From the NCBI GenBank assembly GCA_021156365.1, contig JAJNDK010000006.1, positions 404,085 to 468,084 on the forward strand: DNA of 64,000 bases, given 5' to 3'. Shown piece by piece: positions 45,221-54,136 of this stretch (its first letter is position 1; every line of letters starts with the position of its first letter). Both the position numbers and the translations under genes were made by a program. This DNA is from Bacteroidota bacterium. GTDB taxonomy: Bacteria; Bacteroidota; Bacteroidia; B-17B0; Aurantibacillaceae. The notes below the pieces were generated by a model. That model was not told where the DNA came from. It did not search any database and saw only the letters and a list, made by a program, of their open reading frames with translations.

Positions 45221-47767
45221 ATGAAAAATTTTTATTATGTTTTTGTTACCGGTATGCTCTTGTTGGGACAAGCCGGTTTCTCTCAAATCACCACTAATGG
45301 TTCAATGACACCGGTCCAACTGGTGCAAAATGTTCTCTTAGGAGCGGGTGTAACGGCAACCAACATCACCTACACGGGGTATGCCAATAGTATCAGCTCC
45401 TTCAGTGCGACTCCTTCACCGGCGACCAATCTTGGTTTCAATGCAGGTTTGTACCTCACATCAGGCTCTTATCTGGCTACGGATCCATCCGGTAACGGTA
45501 ATCCGGGAGAGGACGGCCCTTTCGGACCGAGTAGTAATTTTCAGACAGTGGATAATGGCACAAGCGGAGATACGGACCTGGATGCGGTTTCGGGTTTTTC
45601 AACCTACGATGCGGCTGTGCTTGAATTCGATTTTATCCCCCAATCCGATTCGGTGAAATTTAAGTATGTATTCGGTTCGGAGGAGTATAACGATTATGTA
45701 TTCGGCTCGGTAAATGACGCTTTTGCATTTATTCTAAGCGGTGTTACTACCACGCTGGCACCTGTGAATATTGCGATCATTCCCGGGACTTCGACACCTG
45801 TTTCTATTAATACGGTTAATAATGGAGGTCCAACAGGAGGTGTATCTACCGGACCCTGCCTCAATTGCGCTTTTTACCGCGACAATATAAACAGTTCTAT
45901 AAATTGTGCGTACGACGGGCTTACCGCTGTGCTTACTGCAAAGCATGCGGTGATCTGCGGAGAGACCTATCATATCAAAATTGCGATTGCCGATGCAGGT
46001 GATCACGTTTTCGATTCGGGTGTATTCCTTGAAGCTGGAAGTTTTTCCAGCTCAGCACCATTTGCCATTTCCACTATCGGAACGAGTGTAGGACCTATCG
46101 GCAGCGCTAATACCTTGTATGAGAACTGCGGCGCATTGAACCTGGTATTTACACGCCCTCCGGGTACTGTAGCAACAGCAGATACATTGGTGGTTACTAT
46201 AAATGGAACAGCATCTCCGTCTGATTATACAGGACTGAATGATACTGTATTCTTTCCGATCGGTGTTGATACCGTATTGTTCCCTGTGTATGCACCGAAT
46301 GAAGGGATTGCGGATGCAGGTGAAACAGTTCATATTTATTATACCTATACCAATCCATGTAATGTAGTGGATACGATCGATTATACCTTTACGATCCTGG
46401 AGCCACCTCCGTTTACACATACACTTTCGAACGATACTACTATTTGTTCTGCCGCCAATGCCCTGCTCAGCAGTACAGTTATGGGAGGTGTCAGTCCTTA
46501 TCTCATTAACTGGAGCAACCAGGGCGGAGCCACCGTTTCTTCGGGAACTTCTTACAATGCTCCTCCGGTTATCCAGACCTATTATTATTATGTGACAGAT
46601 GCCTGCAGGCAGGATACGCTGTTCGATTCGGTACATGTGGGTGTAAATACCTTCCTGTATCTTACGGGATCGCTTAATGTGATCGGATCTGCCAACGACA
46701 CTGTCATGGTGGAAGGCTGCGGATCTGCTGTTCTTACCTTCACGGAAAATGGTGCCGGTGCCGGTGTGGGTGTACACGTTTATAATATTACCATTAACGG
46801 GACAATAGACAATGCCGGTGGAACGGATCTGGGTGTTACGATCCCTACAACCATTACCATGAACAACCAGACGACGCAAACCTTCAATCTGAGCGCGCTC
46901 ACAGACGTATTGGCTGAAGGTGATGAATATATTACCATCACGATCGACTATGCAAATAATCCTTGTATCCCGGTGAGCGGCCTTGTAGTAAAAACATTAC
47001 ACATAAAAGATCCCGCGCCATTCTCTGTTCAGCTTCCGGAGGATACTACGATTTGTAAAGGACGTGGAATTCCAATCAAGGCGATCCCGACCGGTGGCGG
47101 TGGAACCATTACGTATGCATGGCAACCGAATAGTACGGCGACAGCTTCTCTCGTTGTTGTTACACCTACGGTTACCACTACTTATTACGTAACCGCTACA
47201 GAAAGCTGTAACGGAATGACGGATACAGATAGCATTCATGTGACCGTGCTTTTTGATCCGCCGGTTGTAAATGCACTGAGCCTTGATTCGGTTTGTGCAG
47301 GGGAAAGCTATCATTTTGTTACCTCTGTTTCTCATGGTGTAGGCCAGGTAACAGGCCATTGGCTACCGGGATATGTGAACGATCTGCAGGCAGATGCAGC
47401 ACCTAACTCCTGGGTTATTTACGGTGCGGGAACAACGGAAAATTATATCTACAGTGTAAAGGATCAGTGTAACGCAGTTGATTTTGATACACTCAGTCTG
47501 CAGGTGGTGGATTGTACGCCTATTGTACCGAACGTTGTTACAGTGAATGGTGATGATGTGAATGATGTATTCTATATCCGCAACCTCGATAAAAATCCGG
47601 GAACGGCAGTTACTGTATTTGACCGTTGGGGCAAAAAAGTATTTGAAAGCGCTGATTACAATAACAAATGGAAACCTTCCGAATTACATGACGGGGTTTA
47701 CTTCTATATCGTAGAACCGCAGATCCGGGATAAACAAAACGGATACCTGCATGTGTTCTCCAATTAA
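45221..47767 (+). CDS. Choice-of-anchor L domain protein, T9SS type B cargo
   Basis: 848 residues from the ATG at 45221, where a signal peptide begins (MKNFYYVFVTGMLLLGQAGF); the frame is open upstream to 45134. Residues about 22-260 are a choice-of-anchor L domain (VLEFDFIPQSDSVKFKYVFG, SEEYNDYVFGSVNDAFAF). Then Calx-beta-like and PKD/Ig-like repeats with DTTICSAANALLSS and DTTICKGRGIPIKA. The final 85 residues are the gliding-motility-associated type B sorting domain (VNGDDVNDVFYIRNLD; VTVFDRWGKKVFES; LHDGVYFYIVEP). It should be a surface adhesin or structural protein, exported by type IX secretion and usually needing a PorP/SprF partner such as the protein at 40819. Confidence 0.92.
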   Translation: MKNFYYVFVTGMLLLGQAGFSQITTNGSMTPVQLVQNVLLGAGVTATNITYTGYANSISSFSATPSPATNLGFNAGLYLTSGSYLATDPSGNGNPGEDGPFGPSSNFQTVDNGTSGDTDLDAVSGFSTYDAAVLEFDFIPQSDSVKFKYVFGSEEYNDYVFGSVNDAFAFILSGVTTTLAPVNIAIIPGTSTPVSINTVNNGGPTGGVSTGPCLNCAFYRDNINSSINCAYDGLTAVLTAKHAVICGETYHIKIAIADAGDHVFDSGVFLEAGSFSSSAPFAISTIGTSVGPIGSANTLYENCGALNLVFTRPPGTVATADTLVVTINGTASPSDYTGLNDTVFFPIGVDTVLFPVYAPNEGIADAGETVHIYYTYTNPCNVVDTIDYTFTILEPPPFTHTLSNDTTICSAANALLSSTVMGGVSPYLINWSNQGGATVSSGTSYNAPPVIQTYYYYVTDACRQDTLFDSVHVGVNTFLYLTGSLNVIGSANDTVMVEGCGSAVLTFTENGAGAGVGVHVYNITINGTIDNAGGTDLGVTIPTTITMNNQTTQTFNLSALTDVLAEGDEYITITIDYANNPCIPVSGLVVKTLHIKDPAPFSVQLPEDTTICKGRGIPIKAIPTGGGGTITYAWQPNSTATASLVVVTPTVTTTYYVTATESCNGMTDTDSIHVTVLFDPPVVNALSLDSVCAGESYHFVTSVSHGVGQVTGHWLPGYVNDLQADAAPNSWVIYGAGTTENYIYSVKDQCNAVDFDTLSLQVVDCTPIVPNVVTVNGDDVNDVFYIRNLDKNPGTAVTVFDRWGKKVFESADYNNKWKPSELHDGVYFYIVEPQIRDKQNGYLHVFSN

Positions 47768-47785
47768 GATCCGCTAAAAGAAAAT

Positions 47786-47826
47786 CAAAAGCCCCCTGAT
47801 AACCCGTCAGGGGGCTTTTTGTTTTT
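47786..47826 (+). terminator. Terminator of the T9SS type B gene
   Basis: AAAAGCCCCCTGA, a seven-base loop and TCAGGGGGCTTTTTGTTTTT form a very strong hairpin with T-run, about 20 bases after the stop. Confidence 0.95.
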
Positions 47827-47888
47827 AAATAACAGGACATTTTGCTCTGTGTGTTTGTGTTCCGCTAGTTCAATGTTAAATCTGTTTA

Positions 47889-48437
47889 TCAGTGCGGAAT
47901 AGCATAGATAGCAACCTGTAAAACTTTTAATTTTGTACGCTGCTTTACTTTTAATTTGCGTTTAACATAATAACTGGTATTGATACCGTTGATAAGCCCG
48001 CATCTTTTCCTTTTTTTTATATAGAAACTTTGATATTCTGCATCGTTCAGACCCAGCTCAGCCAATGTAGTTTTCTGCCCTACACGTATATTGTCGGGAG
48101 AAGCGAAAATTGAGCTTTTCGATAGTAATATTTCATGCAAAAAATAAGTACCTGTTTCCCGATCCATCGAAAAGAACAATGTAACCCCTTCTTTTTAAAA
48201 TTTTAGGTTGCAGTGAAAATAGGTGCTGCATTCATCATCTATACTTTTAAAAGAAGTTATGGTGCGGTTTTCTTCCGGCTCGCTGCGGAGTGATTTTGCG
48301 AAAGCAAGATTTTTATAATTTTCAAGAGTAACTTCGCCCTGGTTGAAATTCTCTACGATCACCTGCCCATCTGCGGAACAGCAAATACTAAAAAGAAGTA
48401 CCAGTAATTTAAACCGGAGAATAAAAGTACCTGTCAT
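47889..48437 (-). pseudogene. Secreted protein gene interrupted by an in-frame TAA
   Basis: The first part (48437 to 48195) codes for a signal peptide (LLVLLFSICCSADGQ) and about 55 more residues, ending at TAA after CSTYFHCNLKF. Reading on in the same frame gives KEGVTLFFSMDRETGTYFLH, then ASPDNIRVGQKTTLAELGLN and a basic end, stopping at 47889. Continuity of frame and of beta-strand character across the stop suggests one gene of about 180 codons with a nonsense change such as GAA or AAA to TAA. The start overlaps the stop of dedA (ATGA), so it was co-translated with it. No family is recognised. Confidence 0.6.
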
Positions 48438-49072
48438 TTGTTTTCCTTCTTTTTCTTTTCCTTTATATATGTGAGTATGACAGGAATAGTGGTTATAATG
48501 ATCAGCCCGATCACGATCCAGCCTAAATAGTCTTTTGTTTGTGGATACTGCCTGCCGAGGAAATAACCAATACTACTGATCGAACCGATCCAGGCTACGG
48601 CACCTATCACATTGTACAGCAGGAATTTTTTCACATCTATCTTGATCACTCCGGCAAGGATAGGAGCAAAGGTGCGAATGATGGGCAAAAAACGTCCGAG
48701 TATGATCGTTTTCCCTCCGTGCTTTTCATAAAAAGCCTGTGTTGCATCGAGGTGGCGTCTCTTAAAGAAAAAAGAATCCTTGCGTTTGTAAAGCCGGTCA
48801 CCCACTTTTCTTCCAAACCAGTAACCGGTCATATTCCCTGCGATGGCAGCTGCCGACATGCTTAAAATAAGCGTGATGATACCGACACCTATATAATCAT
48901 TATTGGTGGCGCAAATGAGCCCTGAAATGAATACGAGGCTGTCGCCGGGAAGGAAGAAGCCGACCAGCAATCCGGTTTCGGCAAAAATGACAAATAAAAG
49001 AAGCGGCAGGCCCAGCCGGACGATCGATTCCGGATCTACTAAGTCTTTAAGAAATTGCCAGGTGGAATCCAT
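48434..49072 (-). CDS. DedA family membrane protein
   Basis: 212 residues. The DedA features are FAETGLLVGFFLPGDSLVFISG near the N-terminus and GGKTIILGRFLPIIRTFAPILAG in the middle, with helices IGVGIITLILSMSAAAIAGN and KDYLGWIVIGLIIITTIPV and a Lys-rich tail. DedA proteins act in membrane lipid recycling (undecaprenyl phosphate or phospholipid flipping) and membrane potential. The gene lies 18 bases after ogt on the same strand and overlaps the broken gene that follows. Confidence 0.93.
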   Translation of the reverse strand: MDSTWQFLKDLVDPESIVRLGLPLLLFVIFAETGLLVGFFLPGDSLVFISGLICATNNDYIGVGIITLILSMSAAAIAGNMTGYWFGRKVGDRLYKRKDSFFFKRRHLDATQAFYEKHGGKTIILGRFLPIIRTFAPILAGVIKIDVKKFLLYNVIGAVAWIGSISSIGYFLGRQYPQTKDYLGWIVIGLIIITTIPVILTYIKEKKKKENK

Positions 49073-49090
49073 AGCTTCTAAAGTACGAAT

Positions 49091-49588
49091 TTAAAACAAC
49101 ATGCCTTCTTTCACCCCTGATAAACGAAGCTCGTGCTGCAGGAGCCAGTCTTTTCTCCACAATCCGCCTGCATACCCGGTCAGCTTATTGCCGGAGCCGA
49201 TCACACGATGACAGGGAACCGCCACCGCAATGTTATTCTTACCGTTTGCCGAACCCACTGCACGAATGGCTTTCACATCCCCGATCCGTTTCGATAATTC
49301 CAGGTAGGAAATGGTATCGCCAAAGGGGATGTTCAATAGCTCGCTCCACACTTTTTGCCTGAAATCGGTACCTTCCTGCGCCATAGGGAAATCGAAGGTC
49401 TTTCTTTGTTCGGCAAAATATTCTTTCAATTGCAGGGTACACTGCTGGTGGACAGGATCGGGCAGAATATTTTCGGGACTCTCTTCGTCTCTAAAATGGA
49501 TCTTATTGATAAAACCATTGGCACTCCCGATCTGTATTGTGCCAACAGGCGACTGTATATAGGAAAATGACTCTTCGTACTCTTTCAT
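49091..49588 (-). CDS. ogt: Methylated-DNA--protein-cysteine S-methyltransferase
   Basis: 165 residues from the ATG at 49588; the longer frame from 49654 has no family-like N-terminus. Acceptor Cys126 is in AVAVPCHRVIGSGNKLTGYA, the suicide repair site for O6-alkylguanine. FRQKVWSELLNIPFGDTISY and RAVGSANGKNNI are the recognition and DNA-contact helices. It lacks the Ada N-terminal domain, so it is a stand-alone repair enzyme. First gene of the ogt-dedA unit; divergent from the receptor at 49666 with a short shared upstream region. Confidence 0.95.
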   Translation of the reverse strand: MKEYEESFSYIQSPVGTIQIGSANGFINKIHFRDEESPENILPDPVHQQCTLQLKEYFAEQRKTFDFPMAQEGTDFRQKVWSELLNIPFGDTISYLELSKRIGDVKAIRAVGSANGKNNIAVAVPCHRVIGSGNKLTGYAGGLWRKDWLLQHELRLSGVKEGMLF

Positions 49589-49665
49589 GAAATAAAAGTA
49601 TAAAATATTGAGTATTCGATTAAACCTTTTGTGATTTATTAGATCAAAAGGCATAATTTTAGCGT

Positions 49666-52503
49666 ATGCGTACAGGTATTATTTTGATCTCTTGTTTTTT
49701 GCTCTCTCTGGTCTCGAATTCCCAGACTTTTTCCATAAAAGGTAACATAATTGATAAAAAAGACACTTCTACTTTAATTGGTGTGGCAGTGATCCTTGTC
49801 AATAAAACAGATTCGGCTCAATTTAAAGGAGTAACTACCGACCTGGATGGGAATTATGAATTTCCGGCAGTTGCCCCGGGCAGTTATACGCTTAAAGTAG
49901 AATACATTGGTTATAAACAATACTTACGTGCAATTTCCGTAGTCGATAAAAATATTACGGTAAATGTGAAGCTGGAGCAGGATGCGCTGTTGCTGAAAGA
50001 TGTGGATGTTACGGCCACGCAAACACGCGTTACACAAAAAGGTGATACCACCGAGATCAATGCCGGGGCTTATAAAGTAAATACGGATGCCACCACTGAA
50101 GACCTGGTAAAAAAAATGCCAGGCATTACCGTAGAGAACGGAGTTGTAAAGGCTCAGGGCGAGGACGTAAAAAAAGTGCTGATCGATGGCAAGGAGTTTT
50201 TCGGGGATGATGCAGCCCTCGCATTAAAAAACCTTCCTGCAGAGGTAGTGGACAAGATCCAGGTATTTGATAAGCTGAGCGACCAGGCACAGTTTACCGG
50301 TTTCAATGATGGCAATACCTCCAAAACATTAAACATCGTTACCAAAAAAGGAATGAACAACGGCACATTCGGAAAAGTATACGCAGGTTATGGCACCGAC
50401 AACCGTTACCAGGCAGGTGGAAATCTCAATTATTTCAAAGGCGACCGGAAGATCTCCGTGTTGGGGATCGCCAATAATATCAACCAGCAGAATTTTTCTT
50501 CGCAGGATCTCTTAGGTGTTTCACAATCGAGCAGCGGTGGTTCGCGTGGAGGTATGAGGGGTAGCGGCATGAGAGGTATGGGCGGCAGCAGCGATCCTAC
50601 TTCTAATTTTTTATCCGGTCAGCAGGGAGGTATCAGCGCTACAAATTCTATCGGCCTGAACTATTCCGACCTCTGGAACAAAAAAGTGAAATTCACAGGA
50701 AGCTATTTTTTTAATAACAGCAACAACTCCAACGAAAACACAACGAACCGGAGCTATTTCCAGGCTTCGGATGAAGGCAACCAGTTGTATTCGGAATCCA
50801 GCAAATCGGAAAGCCATAACTTTAATCACCGGGCCAACATGCGTATCGAATACACGATCGATACAATGAACACACTGATCTTTACGCCCCAGCTGAGCTT
50901 TCAGACCAATAATTCGGAAAGCATACTGAATGGTTTTACTTCCTATGCCAGCAGCGGACCGGTGAGCTCTCTGAATAACTCAACCAAATCGAAAAACGAA
51001 GGGTACAATGCATCCAATAATATTCTGTACATGCATAAGTTTATGAAAACCGGTCGTACCATGTCTTTTAATCTCGGAACTACTTTCAATTCAAAGGAGG
51101 GCACCAGCAATCTGTATTCTTCTTCGGTATTTTACAACCCGGACGATTCTGCAGCAGTGATCGATCAGCGAACAACGAGCTCTTCAGGCGGTTACAATCT
51201 ATCAGGTATGCTGATGTATACCGAGCCTGTTTCCAAAACGGGGCAGTTTTTTGTGAACTATTCTCCATCTGTGGCAAGCAGCAATTCTGCAAAAAATACC
51301 AACCGGCTGGACACGCTCTCCGACAGTTATTCTACATTGGATACGATCCTGTCGAACCGTTTTGATAACATGGTCGTTACCCAAAAGGGAGGTGTAGGCA
51401 TCCGTATCCGGAAAGAAAAAAGCATGTTCAATATCGGTGTGGATTATCAGAACCTGTATTTGTCGGGCGAACAGGTATTCCCCCGTTCATTCGCCGTGAA
51501 CAAATATTTCAACTCCGTATTGCCCAAAGCCATGTTCCGCTATAAGTTCAGTAAAACGAATGAGGTGCGGATCAATTACAGTGCGGGGACTCAGGTTCCT
51601 TCCATCAACCAGCTGCAGAATGTGATCGACAACTCCAACCCGCTGTATCTTTCCTCCGGTAATCCCAACCTCGTGCAGCAATACAATCACACTTTTAATA
51701 CCCGCTACAATAAATCGAACCCTGATAAAGGAAGAACCTTCTTTGTGTTATTGAATGCAACTGCTTCACAAAACTATATCGCTAATTCTACTTTCATTGC
51801 CCGGCAGGATACTTTTATCAGTGATGGAGTATTGCTTGCACGTGGATCGCAGCTTTCCAAACCAATGAACCTTGATAATTACTACAGCTCCAGGGCGCTT
51901 GTCACCTTTGGCTTCCCGGTTAAATTCATCAAATCGAACCTGAACATGAGTGCCGGAGTAAATTACCAGCATTCGCCGGGCCTCATCAACAGCGTTACCA
52001 ATTACTCCAATTCGTATTCTATAAACGGTGGATTGATCGTTTCCAGTAACATCAGTGAAAAAGTCGATTTCACTTTAGGATATACGCCCAACTATACCAT
52101 TGTAGAGAACACGATCCAGAAAAGCTCCAATAACAATTATTACATCGGTATGGCCAGTGCGAAGATCAATGTAATGCCATGGAAAGGTCTTGTACTGAAT
52201 ACAGAAGCTACGCACTCAAGCTATGTAGGTTTGTCCAGCTCTTTCAACCAGGAATTCCTGTTGTGGAATGCAGCTGTAGGATATAAATTCCTGAAAAACA
52301 ATGCTGCCGAGCTGCGCTTATCTGTTTTCGATATCCTCAGCCAGAACAACAGCATTGCCCGGAATATCACGGAAAATTATGTGGAAGATGTGCAGACGAA
52401 AATATTGAAACAATATTTTATGCTTACGTTCACCTACAACTTCAAGAAATTCGGCAGCAAAGAGAAGGCCGGTGATAACACCAAAGACGAAACGGGAGGT
52501 TAA
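49666..52503 (+). CDS. Outer-membrane beta-barrel receptor (TonB-dependent receptor-like)
   Basis: 945 residues with signal peptide (to about 21, VSNSQT). Residues 22-105 are a carboxypeptidase-regulatory-like domain (IKGNIIDKKDTSTLIGVAVI; YEFPAVAPGSYTLKVEYIGY), 110-230 a plug (LVKKMPGITVENG; VLIDGKEFFGDDAALALKN), and the rest a long beta barrel ending TYNFKKFGSKE plus a short polar tail. A Ser/Gly/Met/Arg-rich insertion near residues 282-306 lies between two barrel strands. No clear TonB box is seen. The substrate is not readable; no SusD-like partner follows. Confidence 0.9.
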   Translation: MRTGIILISCFLLSLVSNSQTFSIKGNIIDKKDTSTLIGVAVILVNKTDSAQFKGVTTDLDGNYEFPAVAPGSYTLKVEYIGYKQYLRAISVVDKNITVNVKLEQDALLLKDVDVTATQTRVTQKGDTTEINAGAYKVNTDATTEDLVKKMPGITVENGVVKAQGEDVKKVLIDGKEFFGDDAALALKNLPAEVVDKIQVFDKLSDQAQFTGFNDGNTSKTLNIVTKKGMNNGTFGKVYAGYGTDNRYQAGGNLNYFKGDRKISVLGIANNINQQNFSSQDLLGVSQSSSGGSRGGMRGSGMRGMGGSSDPTSNFLSGQQGGISATNSIGLNYSDLWNKKVKFTGSYFFNNSNNSNENTTNRSYFQASDEGNQLYSESSKSESHNFNHRANMRIEYTIDTMNTLIFTPQLSFQTNNSESILNGFTSYASSGPVSSLNNSTKSKNEGYNASNNILYMHKFMKTGRTMSFNLGTTFNSKEGTSNLYSSSVFYNPDDSAAVIDQRTTSSSGGYNLSGMLMYTEPVSKTGQFFVNYSPSVASSNSAKNTNRLDTLSDSYSTLDTILSNRFDNMVVTQKGGVGIRIRKEKSMFNIGVDYQNLYLSGEQVFPRSFAVNKYFNSVLPKAMFRYKFSKTNEVRINYSAGTQVPSINQLQNVIDNSNPLYLSSGNPNLVQQYNHTFNTRYNKSNPDKGRTFFVLLNATASQNYIANSTFIARQDTFISDGVLLARGSQLSKPMNLDNYYSSRALVTFGFPVKFIKSNLNMSAGVNYQHSPGLINSVTNYSNSYSINGGLIVSSNISEKVDFTLGYTPNYTIVENTIQKSSNNNYYIGMASAKINVMPWKGLVLNTEATHSSYVGLSSSFNQEFLLWNAAVGYKFLKNNAAELRLSVFDILSQNNSIARNITENYVEDVQTKILKQYFMLTFTYNFKKFGSKEKAGDNTKDETGG

Positions 52504-52846
52504 TTCAGCAGGATCTGCAAGGCATAAAAATATCCTGTTGTAAGGAAAGGTTGGAATTAATTAATCTACTGTCAGGTCGAGTGCCGCAGTTCATTGATTA
52601 CGGAGGCAAAGGCTGAATGTTAATTTAATTTCCTTTCATGAAGTACTGCGGTGTTCGCGAGGCTTCGCGAGAGACCCGTGTAAAGAATCCCGTGTGTGTC
52701 TCGATACGTCCCGACGCCTTTTACGAATAGCGTTTTGGGAATGTCTGTACGAATATAACGTTTGAAGAGTTTCGGGACACTCGACATGACAAGATTAAAG
52801 TAACAAATAGAATATTTAAATAAACCTTTTCCTATAATAGAATACA
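52504..52846. repeat. Repeat-containing intergenic region
   Basis: The 399 bases between the receptor and ferritin genes hold no supported gene. They contain the family 2 palindrome at 52655, and GTCTCGATACGTCCCGACG (52697 onward) paired with CGGGACACTCGACATGACA (about 52774-52793), the same end pair as at 12.96-13.19 kb. Confidence 0.6.
52655..52670. repeat. Palindromic repeat, family 2, copy 3
   Basis: TCGCGAGGCTTCGCGA, identical to the cores at 26953 and 28105. Confidence 0.75.
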
Positions 52847-52876
52847 TAAAAAAAACGGGAACATAATTCCCGTTCT
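52847..52876 (-). terminator. Ferritin gene terminator
   Basis: On the minus strand AACGGGAA, a five-base loop, TTCCCGTT and a run of Ts, 28 bases after the stop. Confidence 0.85.
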
Positions 52877-52902
52877 CTTTGATCTGTATGTGCTGAACAA
52901 AT

Positions 52903-53430
52903 TTACTCCATTCCTTTTGGTGTAGAGCTGGTTGCAGCGGCTGTAGCATGTGCAGCCATATCCCTGTCGAAGAAATACAATGCCGCTTTTTCACCACCCA
53001 TAAATTTCAACTTGTCCACACTCGTTCTTGCAAGCGCTTCTTCCTCGATCTGCTCGGTCACATACCATTGCAGGAAATTGTGTGTGGAATAATCTTTTTC
53101 TTTGAGGCAAAGGTCTACCAGCTCATTGATGGACTGGGATACTTTTTCCTCATGGTGTAGAACGGTTTCAAATACTTCATTCACCGATTTGTATTTTGCA
53201 GGAGGCGCTTTTAATGCCGGAACCAAACCATGCCCGCCACGTTCGTTCACGAAACGGATCAGCTTCATAGAGTGCATACGCTCCTCATCCGAGTGCCCGT
53301 ATAAAAAATTGGCCACACCGTTAAGACCCTGTGTTTCTGCCCAGGATGCCATGGACAAGTAATAATTCGAGCTCGCAGCTTCCAACTCGATTTGTTTGTT
53401 TAATGCCGCTTCAACTTTTTTAGAAAGCAT
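52903..53430 (-). CDS. ftnA: Ferritin
   Basis: 175 residues, four-helix bundle iron-storage protein forming a 24-mer shell. The ferroxidase centre shows Glu17, Tyr24, Glu50 and His53 (LYGHSDEERMHSMK), with Glu94 and Glu/Gln in EKVSQSINELVDLCLKE and FLQWYVTEQIEEEA in the second half. Normal length plus a short Ala/Thr-rich tail (AAAATSSTPKGME). It is haem-free (no bacterioferritin Met52; the position is Met in RMH but the bundle matches FtnA). Single gene with terminator. Confidence 0.95.
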   Translation of the reverse strand: MLSKKVEAALNKQIELEAASSNYYLSMASWAETQGLNGVANFLYGHSDEERMHSMKLIRFVNERGGHGLVPALKAPPAKYKSVNEVFETVLHHEEKVSQSINELVDLCLKEKDYSTHNFLQWYVTEQIEEEALARTSVDKLKFMGGEKAALYFFDRDMAAHATAAATSSTPKGME

Positions 53431-53474
53431 AGTTATTTATTATTTTGAGTTTAATTATTTCGGGTTGTAATTGC

Positions 53475-53909
53475 TTAAAACTGTAGATCGTTACTTGAGA
53501 TAATATTTTCTGTAGTTGGTTTTTTAAATTTCGTTCCTTTAATTCCTGAATTATTTAGATAGCTCATAAATTTTCCAATTTTTTCAGCTAAACTCAGGCA
53601 ACTATTTTGGAGTGATTCATTTTGTGTTTGGTTGATGATTTTTCTGTCCAATGATCTGTATAGTTGAGATCTTACCTCGCCTAAAGAGCCTTTGGAAATC
53701 GAGAGAAATTGTATAAACTCCCTGTTACCGTTTCTCTCAAAGCCTTCAGCAATATTGTCCATCACGGATCCGGCTGAACTATCCAACTGGCTTTTCAAAC
53801 CATAGGCCTTTACTTCGTCTAATTTATCCAGTATAGGACTAATAGCACGATTGAGCTCTCTGGCCAGCTGCCAGATCTCCATGTCCTCAAATCTTTTAAG
53901 AGTAGCCAT
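53475..53909 (-). CDS. Four-helix-bundle (S23-type) protein
   Basis: 144 residues from the ATG at 53909 (MATLKRFEDMEIWQLARELN). The four-helix-bundle family signature is clear: FEDMEIWQLAREL, QLDSSAGSVMDNIAEGFERN, REFIQFLSISKGSLGEVRSQ. Related proteins are coded in 23S rRNA intervening sequences, but this copy lies in ordinary intergenic DNA, and the function is unknown. The 5' end and upstream DNA are partly repeated just upstream (53999-54105). Confidence 0.88.
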   Translation of the reverse strand: MATLKRFEDMEIWQLARELNRAISPILDKLDEVKAYGLKSQLDSSAGSVMDNIAEGFERNGNREFIQFLSISKGSLGEVRSQLYRSLDRKIINQTQNESLQNSCLSLAEKIGKFMSYLNNSGIKGTKFKKPTTENIISSNDLQF

Positions 53910-53998
53910 AACCCGAAATAATAAACAAATTAAGCATTTTCGGATGAACAATCAAAATTCTTTAGGAGATAGTACATGGCAAAAGATTAATACTCCTG

Positions 53999-54105
53999 GC
54001 AGGCTACCAGATCTTCATTTCCTCAAGCCTTTTTAAGAGTAGTTATAACCCGAAACTCGAAATAATAAACAAATTCAGCACTTTAGAAACGAACATTTCA
54101 AAATT
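53999..54105 (-). pseudogene. Duplicated 5' fragment of the four-helix-bundle gene
   Basis: About 107 bases match 53863-53960 with an offset of 136: CTACCAGATCTTCATTTCCT versus CTGCCAGATCTCCATGTCCT, then TTTAAGAGTAG, ATAACCCGAAA, AATAATAAACAAATT and TTTCAAAATTC versus ATCAAAATTC. It includes the start region and upstream leader of the gene, but the start codon is lost (ATG to ATA) and frame is broken. It is the remnant of a tandem duplication. Confidence 0.7.
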
Positions 54106-54136
54106 CCCGCTCGGATCTCAGAAGGCGGAATAATAT

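Noticed and set aside
52620..52997. 125-residue minus frame overlapping the ferritin gene end
   Set aside because: Runs through a terminator hairpin and repeats and overlaps a clear gene in another frame.
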